Positions 1 to 17,800 of a stretch of 64,000 nucleotides of DNA are shown here, in pieces. Below the pieces are notes generated by a model, which was given only the letters and a program-made list of their open reading frames with translations, was not told the DNA's origin and ran no database searches. The stretch's first letter is position 1; every line of letters begins with the position of its first letter. A program made the translations under genes and the position numbers. The stretch comes from Xestospongia muta (Eukaryota > Porifera > Demospongiae > Haplosclerida > Petrosiidae), in contig OY848922.1 of assembly GCA_963693285.1 (NCBI GenBank), positions 439,001 through 503,000 on the forward strand, written 5' to 3'.

Positions 1-1080
1 TGTGTTATAGAATATGGAGGAGGTGGTTCATTGGAGCTGTCCATTATTGGAGCATGATCAAATATAATGTGTCTTGCAGGGAGAGATGTACTCCGATCTA
101 TTTTGATTTGTTGGCTGTGCATAGGAGGATGATCAACATGACGTGGTGAGCCCAGAGAATGATCCCTTTTATCAGGGAGTAGGACTGACGTAGGACGAGA
201 GGGTCCTCCTTTTAATTGTTTACTTCCCCTTCTGATGGTAGCATAAGGATTGGCTGATAAATAAAGTTGCTCATGACTACCTCCACCTGGACTAGAAATG
301 CGTAAAATATTATGAAGCTGTTGTAACACTTCATCTACAACTCCACTTGCAGCACCTCCTTGACTCTGAAAAATAATTTATTCAATTTCCTATTATAATA
401 GCCTAACCTTGTGTTTTAACTTGTCTCTGAGTAACTGCTCAACTTGCTGGAGAACAACTTTTTCTTTGTCTTCATATGCAAGGTTCTGTTTTGGTAATAG
501 ATATTATTGTGTGTATGGTATTACTATGTGATACCTTAGATGGTGACTGGGTACCTGCAAAACTGCTGCTTCTGTGATGTGGACCAACCTTACCACTACT
601 GTCTGTTGTAAGAAGCATTCATATTACTTTATTTAATTTCTATGACTTGCCTTTTCTCGGGCTTGTAATAGCATTGACGGACTTTTGATAACTATAAACT
701 TCCTTTCTTGATCTGGTGAGAGCTTTAGCCATCTTCTCTGCAGGACATTTGGCCAGCATCTCTTCCAACTCTTTTGTACTGGTAGTGGTCATTTCTGTCA
801 CGTGTGGCTCAACTGGACTAGTAGCTGGCTTGACTTGACTGAGACGAGCATTATCTGCTTTAAAAGCCTCATATAATCCGCTGCTAAAACCTCTCCAAGT
901 CAGGGAGCCATCATGACTGGTGGCTGATTTCCAATAAGCAACACAATCTTTTGCAAGGTTTGGGGGCAGTTTGTCATCACTTGGCCACCCATTGGCAAGT
1001 ATATCTAGCATAACACGTCCATTACTCCCAGCTAAACAGTCAAAGAGTAACTTAAACTCTAGAGAATGCTGTAGAGCCAT
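1..1080 (-). CDS. Suppressor APC domain (SAPCD1/2-like) protein, partial at left edge
   Basis: The N-terminal ~75 residues (EFKLLFDCLAG..GSLTWRGFSSGLYEAF) match the helical suppressor-APC domain of SAPCD1/SAPCD2, a cortical polarity and spindle-orientation family. Exons read as 651-1080, 535-602, 408-485 and 1-365, and the gene runs off the window. The 408-485 exon encodes a 26-residue charged coiled-coil segment. The last exon holds a Ser/Pro-rich tail containing NPYATIRR. The first intron (603-650) seems to be a GC-AG intron: the AG|GCAAGT donor keeps the frame open, while the nearby GT donor would create an immediate stop. The start ATG is at 1080. The family call rests on recalled domain similarity; which vertebrate paralogue is closer cannot be decided. 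Confidence 0.6.
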
Positions 1081-1241
1081 TTAAAAAATTATGGGTGGTA
1101 GCTGAAATACAATAACAACCAGGGAGGGCTCATTAATTAATGAATATTCTAAACATTTCTATTATAGTCATTATGAATATCTTACAACACTAAACAGTCA
1201 ATATGAATATAGAAGTACAATAAATCTTCTCATAAGAAAAA

Positions 1242-1911
1242 TTATTGTTTGTTATCATTTTGAGATGATTCTGTATCATCATTTTTATCAGTGTTTTCTG
1301 TCTCTTCCTTTAACTGTCGCTCTCTTTCTTGCTCTTCTCTAACTTGTCTAGCTTCTAGTAATAATTTGACCACCTCCTCGTGAAGATGATCTCGTCTTTC
1401 TTCTAGTACAGTTAATACTGCGTCCAATGAATCAAGTTGTTTATCTAACTGTGTATATTCTAAAGTAGAGAACAGATTTAGCTTATCATTAGTTCACGAA
1501 ACAATGCCCTTTACAATCCATAAATGCAGTAAAGATCATATATGTTATAATGAAAGAGTAACACGACTAGAGCTATTGTGATCTTGTGATTTAACATGGT
1601 GAGGTGATGTGTTGAACAAAGTACTCTAATGGAAATATACTATGATTCATTTACTAATACAAGGTGGCTACAAGGTGGCTATATCTCTAGTATTGTCTCT
1701 GTATTGTAAAGTAAAGTATAACATATATCTATAACAATATTAAGTATCAATTTAAACTATCTGATCCTTCTAATATCTAGAATATAACCATATTATAAAG
1801 TCCTCCTCTATTATCTCAGTTTATATATTTTAAGAACACTTAGTGGTTCTAAGCAACATATTACAAGTAGATACTAATCGTACCTTCTTGAATATCAAAG
1901 TCTAACTCCAT
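1242..1911 (-). CDS. BBLN: Bublin coiled-coil protein (UPF0184 family)
   Basis: Two coding exons, 1884-1911 (28 nt, MELDFDIQE) and 1242-1459, joined in frame across a 424-nt intron, give an 82-residue acidic coiled-coil protein. The core YTQLDKQLDSLDAVLTVLEE followed by RRDHLH is the signature of the UPF0184/BBLN (C9orf16) family, and the length matches the usual 80-90 residues. BBLN proteins associate with intermediate filaments and the apical cortex in animals. The C-terminus is a low-complexity E/D/N/Q tail. The start is fixed by the small first exon and its consensus donor. It is divergent from NDOR1 with 130 bp between ATGs, which suggests a shared promoter. Confidence 0.8.
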
Positions 1912-1987
1912 TACTGTCACTGGAGTACTGAAATGAATACTCAATACTGACGGAAACTTGCTGAAATTTACAAACAGCATAAATTAA

Positions 1988-4895
<2,908 letters not shown>

Positions 4896-4961
4896 GAAAA
4901 AAGGGACAATTATAATAATTTATTCCAAATTAAATTTCTAATTTCTCTAGTTATGAAACAA

Positions 4962-5885
4962 TTACAATTTCTTTGCCATTTTACGAGTACCTTTTCGCTC
5001 TCCTACTTTGACTTGTGAACTAACTGAATTAATTGTTTTACCTTCTGGTAAGTAATGAGTACCATCTCCAGGAAGAGGTGAAGGGATGAGTGGACACATC
5101 CATATGGCCCACCATCTTGGTCCTAATACATCATGTGCATTAATAACCCATCCCTTTGGACGTCTGATCCCACGGTCAGATTCCCAATATGTCTGTCCTT
5201 TATAGAGATGAAACAAGTGGAGTATTAACATACCTCCACACACACAAGTGAAGAGAATTGCAGTAGCAGTTGCTAGGAGTACTATCATATTCACTTGTAC
5301 TAACTGTAACATCCAAGCTAACATAGGAAAGATAGCTGCTCCCAAAATAAACCAAGAGAAACCGCCATTTAAAAAGAAAACAAGACGTCCACTGAGACAT
5401 GCTCCATATGTTGTAGCTAATAAAGTGTGAAATAAAAACAAAATGAAATATTTGTGATTTAGATAACCAATACAACGTCCAATAAAGAAACAGTGATGAT
5501 CACGTCTCAAAATACATTTCTTACAAGTCAGACAATGATGAGTACGGGGTGGCGCCGGTTGCTTACAATATGGACAATGGGACCATCCTGCTTGTGGCAC
5601 ATCAGGTAATGTTAGTGTCTGACATGATGTATTGATTGTCATGGTGAAATAAAGATCAACAAGAATTACAAACATCAGGTAGAACATGATACATCGATGT
5701 ATGATCCTCCACCATTGATGGTTGATGTTCTCTTCCTCAGTATATCCAGGATGATCTACAGGATACAAGGTTGGTGCCACGTAGAATACACCATAAATAA
5801 ATCCTGATGAAATGGTAATAAATGTCACTGTCATCGCAAAAGCATCTGTAGAAGTACGTGGACGATATTCCTTCCAAACCTCCAT
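4962..5885 (-). CDS. ZDHHC24: Palmitoyltransferase, ZDHHC24-like
   Basis: Single-exon gene, 307 residues. It has the cysteine-rich zinc-binding domain of DHHC S-acyltransferases at about residues 100-150 (CPYCKQPAPPRTHHC, CLTCKKCILRRDHHC) with the catalytic DHHC followed by FFIGRCIG. Two hydrophobic segments precede the domain and two or more follow it, giving the usual four-span membrane topology. The C-terminal region LGPRWWAIWMCPLIPSPLPG closely resembles the end of ZDHHC24, which supports that subfamily. The C-terminus is very basic (KVGERKGTRKMAKKL). Being intronless among intron-rich neighbours hints at a retrocopy origin, although the full-length open frame argues that it is functional. 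Substrates cannot be inferred. Confidence 0.85.
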   Translation of the reverse strand: MEVWKEYRPRTSTDAFAMTVTFITISSGFIYGVFYVAPTLYPVDHPGYTEEENINHQWWRIIHRCIMFYLMFVILVDLYFTMTINTSCQTLTLPDVPQAGWSHCPYCKQPAPPRTHHCLTCKKCILRRDHHCFFIGRCIGYLNHKYFILFLFHTLLATTYGACLSGRLVFFLNGGFSWFILGAAIFPMLAWMLQLVQVNMIVLLATATAILFTCVCGGMLILHLFHLYKGQTYWESDRGIRRPKGWVINAHDVLGPRWWAIWMCPLIPSPLPGDGTHYLPEGKTINSVSSQVKVGERKGTRKMAKKL

Positions 5886-5979
5886 CTTTATGGACTAGAT
5901 CTAATAAAGAAGGCCCACCCATAGCCACACCTCCGTTATTATAAACAATTCTTTTGAAAAAATCATGTTTATATTGAGC

Positions 5980-6593
5980 TTATTTTTTAGCTGTTTGGTC
6001 CTTAGCTGCTTTCAAAAACCTTTTACGAGGCTTGAGTTGTCGACGAAGAATAACACTAGCTTTCCTTACAGCAGGCTAAACAAGTTAATCAAGTAACGAT
6101 ATGAAATTTCATGATTACCTCAATAAGATCACGACGATATTGTTTGTTACCTAGTGTCTTTCTGATTGATCTGTACACTTTACGAGGATCCTTACTTGGG
6201 AGGTTGACTCGGGCATACATGGTTGCTGGTTTACGCTCATTTTTTTTCTTATAGACTAACACAACTCCTTTATTACCTTTACCAGGAAATATTCCTACTG
6301 TCTATAATGTGGACTATATTTCTTGATCTCTCAAATACATGAAGTACCTTCTTATGGATCAGTCCATTGTCCTTGAATGTGTTACGTTTTCTTATATTCT
6401 GAGGTTCCTACAAAGGTAGATATATACTAACACATGTATATTAAGAGTAATTGAAGTGACATCACTAAGGATGGTTTCCAGATTCACAAATTGAGTTTTT
6501 GTGTACCTTTGAAAAAGTAACTCCAGTTTTTTTATCTCTAACAAGGAAAGATGAGGACTTCTTGATTAATTCCCACTGAAGATGACTGGACAT
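5980..6593 (-). CDS. RPL28: Large ribosomal subunit protein eL28
   Basis: Four to five short exons encode eL28 of the 60S subunit. The start MSSHLQWELIKKSSSFLV matches the conserved eL28 N-terminus. The middle reads NGLIHKKTVGI and KPATMYARVNLPSK, and the last exon gives PAVRKASVILRRQ and a Lys-rich end stopping at 5980-5982. The length of about 140 residues equals that of the animal orthologues. The ATG is at 6593. The gene is transcribed away from GLMN, and the 169 bp between them holds a perfect NRF-1-type palindrome. No snoRNA was recognised in its introns. Confidence 0.93.
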
Positions 6594-6716
6594 ATCCTTT
6601 ACAATATATACAAGAAAATAATTATAAAAAATTAAGAGTCTTAGAGAACGTTACGTTGCCTTACTTTAGTTGGGTGATAATAAAGAGAAAACACGTGTTC
6701 TTAACCCTTAACAAAC

Positions 6717-6728
6717 TGCGCATGCGCA
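6717..6728. promoter_or_regulatory. NRF-1-type palindrome between RPL28 and GLMN
   Basis: TGCGCATGCGCA is a perfect match to the palindromic NRF-1 (nuclear respiratory factor/EWG) consensus. It lies in the short divergent spacer 124 bp upstream of the RPL28 ATG and 35 bp upstream of the GLMN ATG. A CACGTG E-box palindrome lies at 6692-6697. In an AT-rich region this CG-containing palindrome is unlikely by chance. Regulation of both genes is inferred. Confidence 0.6.
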
Positions 6729-6762
6729 TTAAATTTTGTTTTGAGTTTGTCACTTGGGTATT

Positions 6763-8998
6763 ATGAATATAACCAAAGCATGCATAGATTATGTAAGTAT
6801 TGTTAATTGTAGTGATTGTTATCACTAATTTATCAGTTGCAGGTTCATCATGATGCTGGGATATTATTGGCAACAATCAACTCAACATTGGATGACAATA
6901 ATGGACCAGAAGACGCTGCAATGATATTACTCCAACCAGAACATCAGGTATTATTGATAGAAATAATATCCTTTATTTAATGCTGTACGGATAGTCTATT
7001 CTCCAAGATAATGGCTGGGACTTACTGACCATATTTAGTCGCTATCTTCAATCCTCTTCATCGTCAATGTATTTACTTATCTGCAAAATTATTGATGTAA
7101 GTGACAGAACAAATTTATTATTATAATACTTGCATCTATCGTTATAGATATCCTCTCCCAAGGAGATGTGTCTAGCATTAATGGAGCAACTTGAAACAAG
7201 TCGAGATATGAAAACATCTCTATTATTACTTGGCCCATTACAGAATGGTCAGTGACTATTGCTAATACCATTAATATTTCTTTAGTTATAACTAGAGTGT
7301 CTAATGCAAAAATTGAAATATCTGTGCTGACAAATCTACTGTCAGTGATCAAGAAATATTCAGCTGTGTTTAAGAGTATTTCATCTAGTCTTGAAGAAGA
7401 ATCCCAAGATTATAACATTGATACAATACAAACTAATGGAGTTACTGTTGACTCACTTACGGATGCTTGTCTCATCTTGATAGCTCCTTATTTGGAACAA
7501 ATAAATGACTCTTATTCCAGAGTTTGTGGTGTTGTTGAACACAATATCTGGTCATCTTGGCAGAAGAAGTGTGTAGCCATTCTGCTTGTCCTCCTTGATA
7601 CTGTAATGGTTTGTAGTAGTGATGAGGGATTTATTGACAAACTAATGGAGAATATTATGAAGTGTCACTGTGGAGCTATAAAACTGATAGAATGGATGGC
7701 AGTGGAGAGAAGACAAGCGATAGAAGATGAGGAAAAGGACCTCCTCTCTCAAGAGGGTTTGGCCCATTTTACATATCTTATTTTAGTGAAAGGTTATCAG
7801 AAAAATTTCTTACCGCAAGTTATTGCTCCAGTTTATCTCTTACAAATTTGTCTTCCACATGTACACTTGTTACTAACACAATATATCATGTCACAGTGTG
7901 CATTGACTCTAAATGGTTTGGTAAGGCACTTAACAATAATAATGTATCTATTGATAGTATAGGTACTTCTTGATGATCTCTTGAAGAAGATCCCACACCA
8001 CTCGTTACCTACCTCAGTGCTAGATCTTCATCATTATTCAACTCTTTGTCAAGTTCTCTGTAAACTAATGATACATTGTCCTTATATAAATGTGGTAAGT
8101 ACAATGCATGTTCAATGACTGCTATGAAACTTAACTTGTGCAGCGGCAGAAATCTCAGACACTCTTGTTGATGTATATAACTTGTTTTAATAGTCGAGGG
8201 CGATATCATTTGTATAAATGTATTTTTGAGGAAGTTGAACATCCTGGAATACAAGGACTGATTGTTCATGAGATTAAAGAGGAAGTCAACACAACATTGT
8301 TGGTGTGTATGTGTGTATTACTATGTGTGTCTATTGACTTTATCTATATAGGATACAGAGAAGGACTCTCCATTTATTGGAGAAAGTGTTCAAGCACTTT
8401 ATAGGAAATTTCTTTGGGCATCCTCTGAAATGGATGTCCTCAGTGAGTTTGATAGGTCAGTCTTACTCTGTGTTAAATATTTCTTATTTGATATGTTTAT
8501 TAGAATAATGGGTGGACTCAACTTTATACGATATTTATTGCTTAGAGATAAACCATCACAAAATCAGGTAAATCTATTTTAAAATAATATTATAATATTT
8601 TTAAAATTCTAAGACAATGATTTGGAGTGATGCTGCTAATTTGAGAAAGCAATTTCTAAATCCTTTAAGATCAGCAGTTGTCTCAATTCAGCACTATTGT
8701 AGAACAAGATTAAATGACCCAGACCAATACAGTACATAATGAAAATCTCTATATATTTTAATGTAGTACTAATTACAGGAGATACAGTAAGTAATGAAGA
8801 TGGACCTGAAGTAAATGTTAGTGTTATTGGTGGAGAGAAGCTACCAGAAATGACTCCAGAACAAGAAATCAAGGTTTGTTATAATGTCTAATCCACCATT
8901 GTACATAAATACTCTAATTGTAGACATTAAAGACATCACTGTTCAAATTAGACATTGTCCTGAGTGTATTGGCTAGAGTAGAGGAACTAATTAATTAA
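6763..8998 (+). CDS. GLMN: Glomulin (FAP68)
   Basis: Multi-exon HEAT-like repeat protein of roughly 540 residues. Glomulin binds the RING protein RBX1 and blocks E2 access to cullin-RING ligases. Diagnostic segments align with human GLMN: LILVKGYQKNFLPQVIAPVYL (in the large exon, about 7255-7960), FNSRGRYHLYKCIFEEVEHP (about 8190), and the C-terminal block with LPEMTPEQEIK and VLSVLARVEELIN ending at 8998, the region that contacts RBX1 in the family. The start used is ATG 6763 (MNITKACIDY), joined in phase to the next exon; an extra upstream exon cannot be excluded. It is divergent from RPL28 and 286 bp upstream of DDX39B on the same strand. Confidence 0.88.
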
Positions 8999-9039
8999 TG
9001 TTTATTAATAATAGAAATTCATAACTGCTATGACATCAT

Positions 9040-9051
9040 TGCGCATGCGCA
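9040..9051. promoter_or_regulatory. NRF-1-type palindrome upstream of DDX39B
   Basis: A second perfect TGCGCATGCGCA, here extended to TTGCGCATGCGCAA, lies 234 bp before the DDX39B ATG in the GLMN-DDX39B spacer. It duplicates the site at the RPL28/GLMN promoter. A pyrimidine-rich stretch (about 9105-9160) follows and may be near the transcription start of this snoRNA host gene. The role is inferred from the motif alone. Confidence 0.55.
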
Positions 9052-9284
9052 ATAATACATTCTTCACTTGCTTCTTGTTTCTCTATCAGTTTTGGTAAGT
9101 ATCTCTCTCCATCTTCTTTCCTCTCTTCTTCTTCGCTCTATTTTTACTTCTCTCAGGTGAGTAAGAGGTTTATAACGATACTGACCCTATTATTTTGAAT
9201 AAATGGAGCTAGTTCTCAATTTACTTTATACCCGCCCTGTAGATTCTTATAACCCCTTCTTCTTAGAATTAACCAATTGGCATA

Positions 9285-12079
<2,795 letters not shown>

Positions 12080-12219
12080 AGCTATTCTTTAAAGTTACCA
12101 ACTAAATTGGAACTTGTCCTTTGTCAACTTACATTTGTGTATATTCTATTTACGAGATTAGCCTGTTTATTTTTAACTGTTTAATACATAATATTACCAC
12201 TGTGTCATTAATAATGTCA

Positions 12220-14828
12220 TTATGTTTGTGATAGTGCATGAGGTGGTTGGGTAGGAGGGAGAATGTGACCTCCTTTATGTGAGAGAATCTTTATCTCTTC
12301 TTGAAGTGCTTCTATTTCTCTACTCTGTATCTTAACAATGTCCAATAGTCGTGCCTTCTCCTCTGGATCAAAAACATTAACACCAGAAATATCTGTGCCC
12401 TGATATAAAGAAACTTAATTGTTATACAAAGATAATTGTGTACCATGGTTTTCTGTCTGATATTTAAATCATCTTCTAGATGTCGACTGTGGTTAGTGAA
12501 CTCGTGTAAGTCATCAAGTTTGTTAGTATTATGTTGGACTTCCTTAAGTAGCTCTTGTTTTGCCATATTGATTTTGGTCTTAAGAAGAGAGTAGGGGATC
12601 AAATGATTCAAATTAAGATTACCCCAATGACTTTATACCTCTATTCTTCTTTTTGACTTCTCATATCTCTTGTCCATTTCTCTAAGTGTTTCTTCCAATT
12701 CTCCAACTAATTTGTTTGTAGTAAGTCCTTCAAGAGCATCAAGATTAACAACACGACCAAATTTGAGTAGCATCATTTCATTCGCCTTTTCATCCAGCTC
12801 AGCAACCTAAAATCAACTAGAACAGTCAAATATGTACTGTAGTATACAGAGCTCACCTTCTGTTCCATTGTTCTTCTTTCCCTGATCAGTCGAACATGTC
12901 TTTGCCTTAGATCTCTAGTGTAATAAAGATGTAATAAAGATATAATAATAATAGTAAAATCTTGCTAACCTGTAGCGTTTCTTCTCTTGCTGTTTTTCCA
13001 ATACTAACTCTCCAATTCGATGAGCTAAGTGTACTCTTGCAGCTGCTGGGAACACAAGGCACTGTGATACTGAAGTAGGAGGTTCACCTCCAGTTTGGTA
13101 GTGAAGGATTTGATGTAGTTTAAGAACAACCACTGCATCTAACTCATTAAGACGTTGCTGTTTCTTCAACTGAAATGCCTGTAGTTCTTGCAGTGCAGTT
13201 TTGACATGAGCTTCCATTGTTTTAGCTTTCTTAAGTAAATTATCTCGTTCTTTCTTCATAATGTCCAAAGTTTTCTTTTCCTCTGTCATTTATATAAAAT
13301 ATATCCACACAATCTCAATAACTAATGACTTACCTGCTAAAGATTCTTCTATATCAAGTCGTTGTTCTCGCATCTGAACAGCCTTATCAAAAATGGTCGG
13401 GTCACATCCAGGAGGACAGACGGAATCATCAAATCTTTCTTCATCACTTTCCTCCTCAGAACTTGACCAATCTTCACTATCAGTTTCATCATCATCATCA
13501 TCATCTTCATCTTTCTCATTTTCATCAACATCTAAAAGGAACGTGTTAGCTGAACCAACTCAAAGTGTTTGTCTACCTTTCTCTTCTTTTTGTTTAGCTC
13601 GTTTCACTTTCTTGCGATAGACTTTGACTAAAAACTCCTTGAATTTGTTATTCTCACCCACAGCTTCCATAAAGGTGTGATCTAGTGTCTTCTCTTGTTC
13701 TTGAAGATGAGCTACCAGTTTGTCTTTCTCTTTAACTTCCCATTCTACCTCCTCAATCTACAAAGGTTGTCTGTAGCATTACATGTACAATGTTGTTACT
13801 ACCTTTAACTCAATGTCTGCTCTCTCCTTTTTCTTTGCACGATATTTACTTGTGAAATTAGTCTCACGTTTCTCAAACTCTTTCAGTAACTCTAATTCTT
13901 CAAACTGAGTCAAATGTCTACAACACATAACACAATGTTAATGGAAAGTTGAACATTTATACTATACAATACTAAGGTTATATTAACACAATGTTAATAC
14001 AAAGTTGAACATTTATACTATACAATACTAAGGTTATATTAAGTTATTAATTAACACAATGTTAATGGAAAGTTGAACATTTATACTATACAATACTAAG
14101 GTTATATTAACACAATGTTAATGCAAAGTCGAACATTTATCCTATACATCCTTACTTCAGTTCCATTGTTTTAATTGTGACATCAGTGAGTGCTTTCTCA
14201 TGACGAAGATGAAGTACTGCAGCATCAAATTCACTCACTAGTTCCTCAATATCAGCTAGTATGTTGTCCTGTTCATAGAGAAGACGTATCTCTTCCTCTT
14301 GTGCTACAAGTCTCTCCATATCATTTAAATAAGGACCTCTCTCTAGTTCATCATGTATTGTTTCTGTCTCAGTCCCTTCAATACTAGCAGTACTTGGACC
14401 TGAACTAGGGGACTATGGAATAAAGATCAATTAATTATTGAACAAACAAATAATGAAGAGACTCACTTTCTCATCTTTGTCTTTTTGTTGTTCTTCATCT
14501 CCTTCTCCTCCTCCTCCTCCTCCAAAGCCACCAAATCCACCAAATCCTTCATCTCCTGTTTGAGCTAGTCGTTCTGCTTCTTGTCTAGCTTGTAACTCTT
14601 TTTTAAACACCAAAAGACTCTCTTTTGTGTATTCCAACTCTCTATATGACATGGTATCAACTGTCAGGAAGATGTAGTGGTAGTTCTACTTACTTCTCTG
14701 GTACTTCTTCAGGTTTTATAACTGGTATAGGAGGTATGGGTTTACAAAGAGCAGAAGGTAAGTGTGTTTGAATATCTTGTAACTGTTTTACAAGACCTGC
14801 AATCTAAGAGAGATAGAAGATAGATACT

Positions 14829-14885
<57 letters not shown>

Positions 14886-17800
14886 ACATCATAGACTAGT
14901 ATTTATGCTAGTCTATGTAACAACATACTTTGTCCACCATTTGTAATTTGTTGTCTCTAAGTGACAAGAGTTTCTGATTGTATTGACGTTTAGCTTGAAA
15001 TATCTAAAACAATAGTACAATTTGTATGTAGTACAAGCTTTATCACTTACAGTATTTCTACAGATGATTAGTTCCCTTTGTTTCTTTGCAGTTGACATTC
15101 TCTGTTCCTCTGAGACCACATAATCACTTGATGTCTTCAATTTATAATCACCCATTTGCTGAGTAGCTTTCTCAATGGCTGCTACTTCTTCAGGATCTTC
15201 ATAATCATCACCAGGTTTGACCTGAAGTAACTCCTCCCATTCTTTCTTTCTTTTTTCTTTTTTCAATCTTCGTATTTCACTTTTACTCAACTCTTTGTGT
15301 TCATAGTTGGTGTCTTCTTCATCTTCTTCAATCTCATCTTTTCTTCTAATAAAATGTGATTTACGTTTTATCGAGACTCGTTCTCCAGTGGCCGTCCAGG
15401 GTGTCGTTGTCAGCTCTGAGGACAGTATGGTCTCCAGCAGAGCCATATATTGAGGTGATGGAAAAGGTGATCGCAAGGAACTTACATAGTGGTCACCTTT
15501 CACTGTCCATATGACTATTCTGTCACATTCTACATTGTCCTTGTACCTATAGGAGTATAATATAGCAGCTGTAATCTTTAATTATTCCCTCTCTTTATAT
15601 TGTGTTAGTACATCATACACTAGCAACAACAGCACAAACAGACATTTATATAGTAAAAGTATCGACTGACTTTTGTTGGAGTTTCTTTAAAGCCACATTG
15701 TGTTTCTCGGCTTCCCATGCCATCTCTTTTCTAACCAGTTCCAGCTATTAGTAATATTGAATGATGGAGGGGGCTGTTATATTCTTACATACTTTATCAG
15801 TTAATTGTTGTTGTAATTGCTGAGACATGGAGGGATCCATGACAAACTCTTCTCTGTTCAGTCTCAGATGAGGAGGAAGATGTTGAGATCGTTGCTGGAG
15901 TTGAGTGTAAGTCCTTCGTAATAGTTTTATCTCTTGAAGAACCTAGACAACAAACAGACAAACAGATGAAATAGTTAGATATCTTATTACATTCTTACCT
16001 TTTGTTTCTTTGCCTCTGCTGCTTTCATTTTGCGATCATGTTCAGCTTTTTGTTTGGCATCTTCTATACTATAATGAGAAGGATCATCAATGTCTTGTAA
16101 TTGACCAGCAGCAGGCTTGGACAGTTCCTGTAAATCAATCATAGAAACATCTGATTATATCAGTGTACGTTGAGGTACCTGTTTACCAGAAGTAATTGGT
16201 TTAGCGATTTTAGTTGTAGTAGGAAGATTAGCTTTGTATATAAATACATTGCTATCCCCTCCTCCTGTAATGAGATATTGATCGTCATAAGAGACAGCTA
16301 GACTGGATATATATCCATATTGATTGTCATGTATTGTAAGTGTCCAATGTTGTTCTAGTGATTGCAGTGAGTAAGGAGCATTGAGATGGTGGATTCTAAT
16401 ACAACCGGTGTCTGTTCCAGTTAAGAGATAGTAACCTGAATGACTGGATGAACGACAAGTTAAATGGATGACTACTGTTAATAGTGAATGAATGTATAAG
16501 TATATATTAATAAATGAATTGATGGAGAGTAAAGTGGATGGATGGATCTCAGGCTGTACCTGAATATCATTGAACGTAATGGAATATCTTTGCCATTTAG
16601 AGGTGGTACTGGAACAGACTGAGGTGCTTCATAAGGAGTATTGTTATTATCGGCTCCTTCTAGTGAACAACAGTACAGATAGCCAGCGTCATAGCCACCC
16701 ATAGACACCCAGAACTTATTCTTATCAGAATATTGATAAAAGGCAGTATGGATAGGACTTGGACCAGCTGGCTTTTCTTCCTCCTCTTCTTCTTCATTTC
16801 CACCTTCTTCCTGTTCTTCTTCCTCTTCGTCTTCTACTAACTCTTCCTCTTCTTCTGATTCATAGTCTTCTCCTAACTCCTCACGTCGTTTAGCCTTTGC
16901 TGCCTCTCTTTGGGCTTCTCTCTCTTTTCGTTTCCTTTCCTTTTCAGCTGCTATTTTTGCCTCTACTTCTTCTCTCTACAAACCACAAATAAATGTGTGA
17001 ATGTAAAGTGTACAAATCCTAGCACATACTCTCAGCCTGTCTTTAATAGATGTGAATTTTCTGCTGACAACGTTGAGAGATTGTAGATGATAACTTTGAG
17101 ATGTGTCAAAGTCCTCGTTCAAAGGAGCTGAAATCTCAACCATAGATCCTTCATGACAACAGACCAAAAGTTTCAGAGGTCCCTAAAATAGAAAACAAGT
17201 TAGTTCTGTTATATGCAGTAGTAATCATCTATTTTATAATAGCTAATTGTAACATACCAGTATGTATAGTATATGGATTACTAATGTACCTGGTTAGGTT
17301 GGGACCATATCATAAAGGAGACAGAAGCTGGTATGTTGACAAAACCAACTGGAGTAAAGCCATCTTTGATGTTCAAAAAGAAGACTGTGTTATCAGCAGA
17401 CTAAGAAAAATAATAAAGTATGTTCTAGTGGTTGAGCCCTCACTCACTCCTGTTGCTAGTAATGTTCCTTCTTTGTCAACAGCTAATGCAGTGATGGCTT
17501 GAGTGTGCGGTTTACAGACTGCAAGAAGACTCAACTGGTCTAGAGTTGTTGAAGATGATGTCAGACTTGACTTGTTAATTTTGAGTACTCTAATGTAGAA
17601 AGAATATAACAACTTAGAACAAGAGACCATTTTGATCTCTCTCTCTCTCTCTTTACCTTAATACCCCATCACCATATCCAGTTAATAGTGTTAGACCACT
17701 TGCATCTACAGACAGAGGAGCCCACAGCAATGAAGATCCACCATTAGGATACTTTGTGTGACAGAGAACTTTAGCACTCTCAAAATCATAGACTCTTACA

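Noticed and set aside
7252..7962. A stand-alone 236-residue gene
   Set aside because: It is one exon of glomulin; splice sites on both sides join it in frame to exons that align with the rest of GLMN.
13349..13620. Histidine-, methionine- or serine-rich proteins opposite CFAP44
   Set aside because: These are frame shadows of the acidic Asp/Glu-rich CFAP44 exon (GAT/GAA repeats) and have no independent support.
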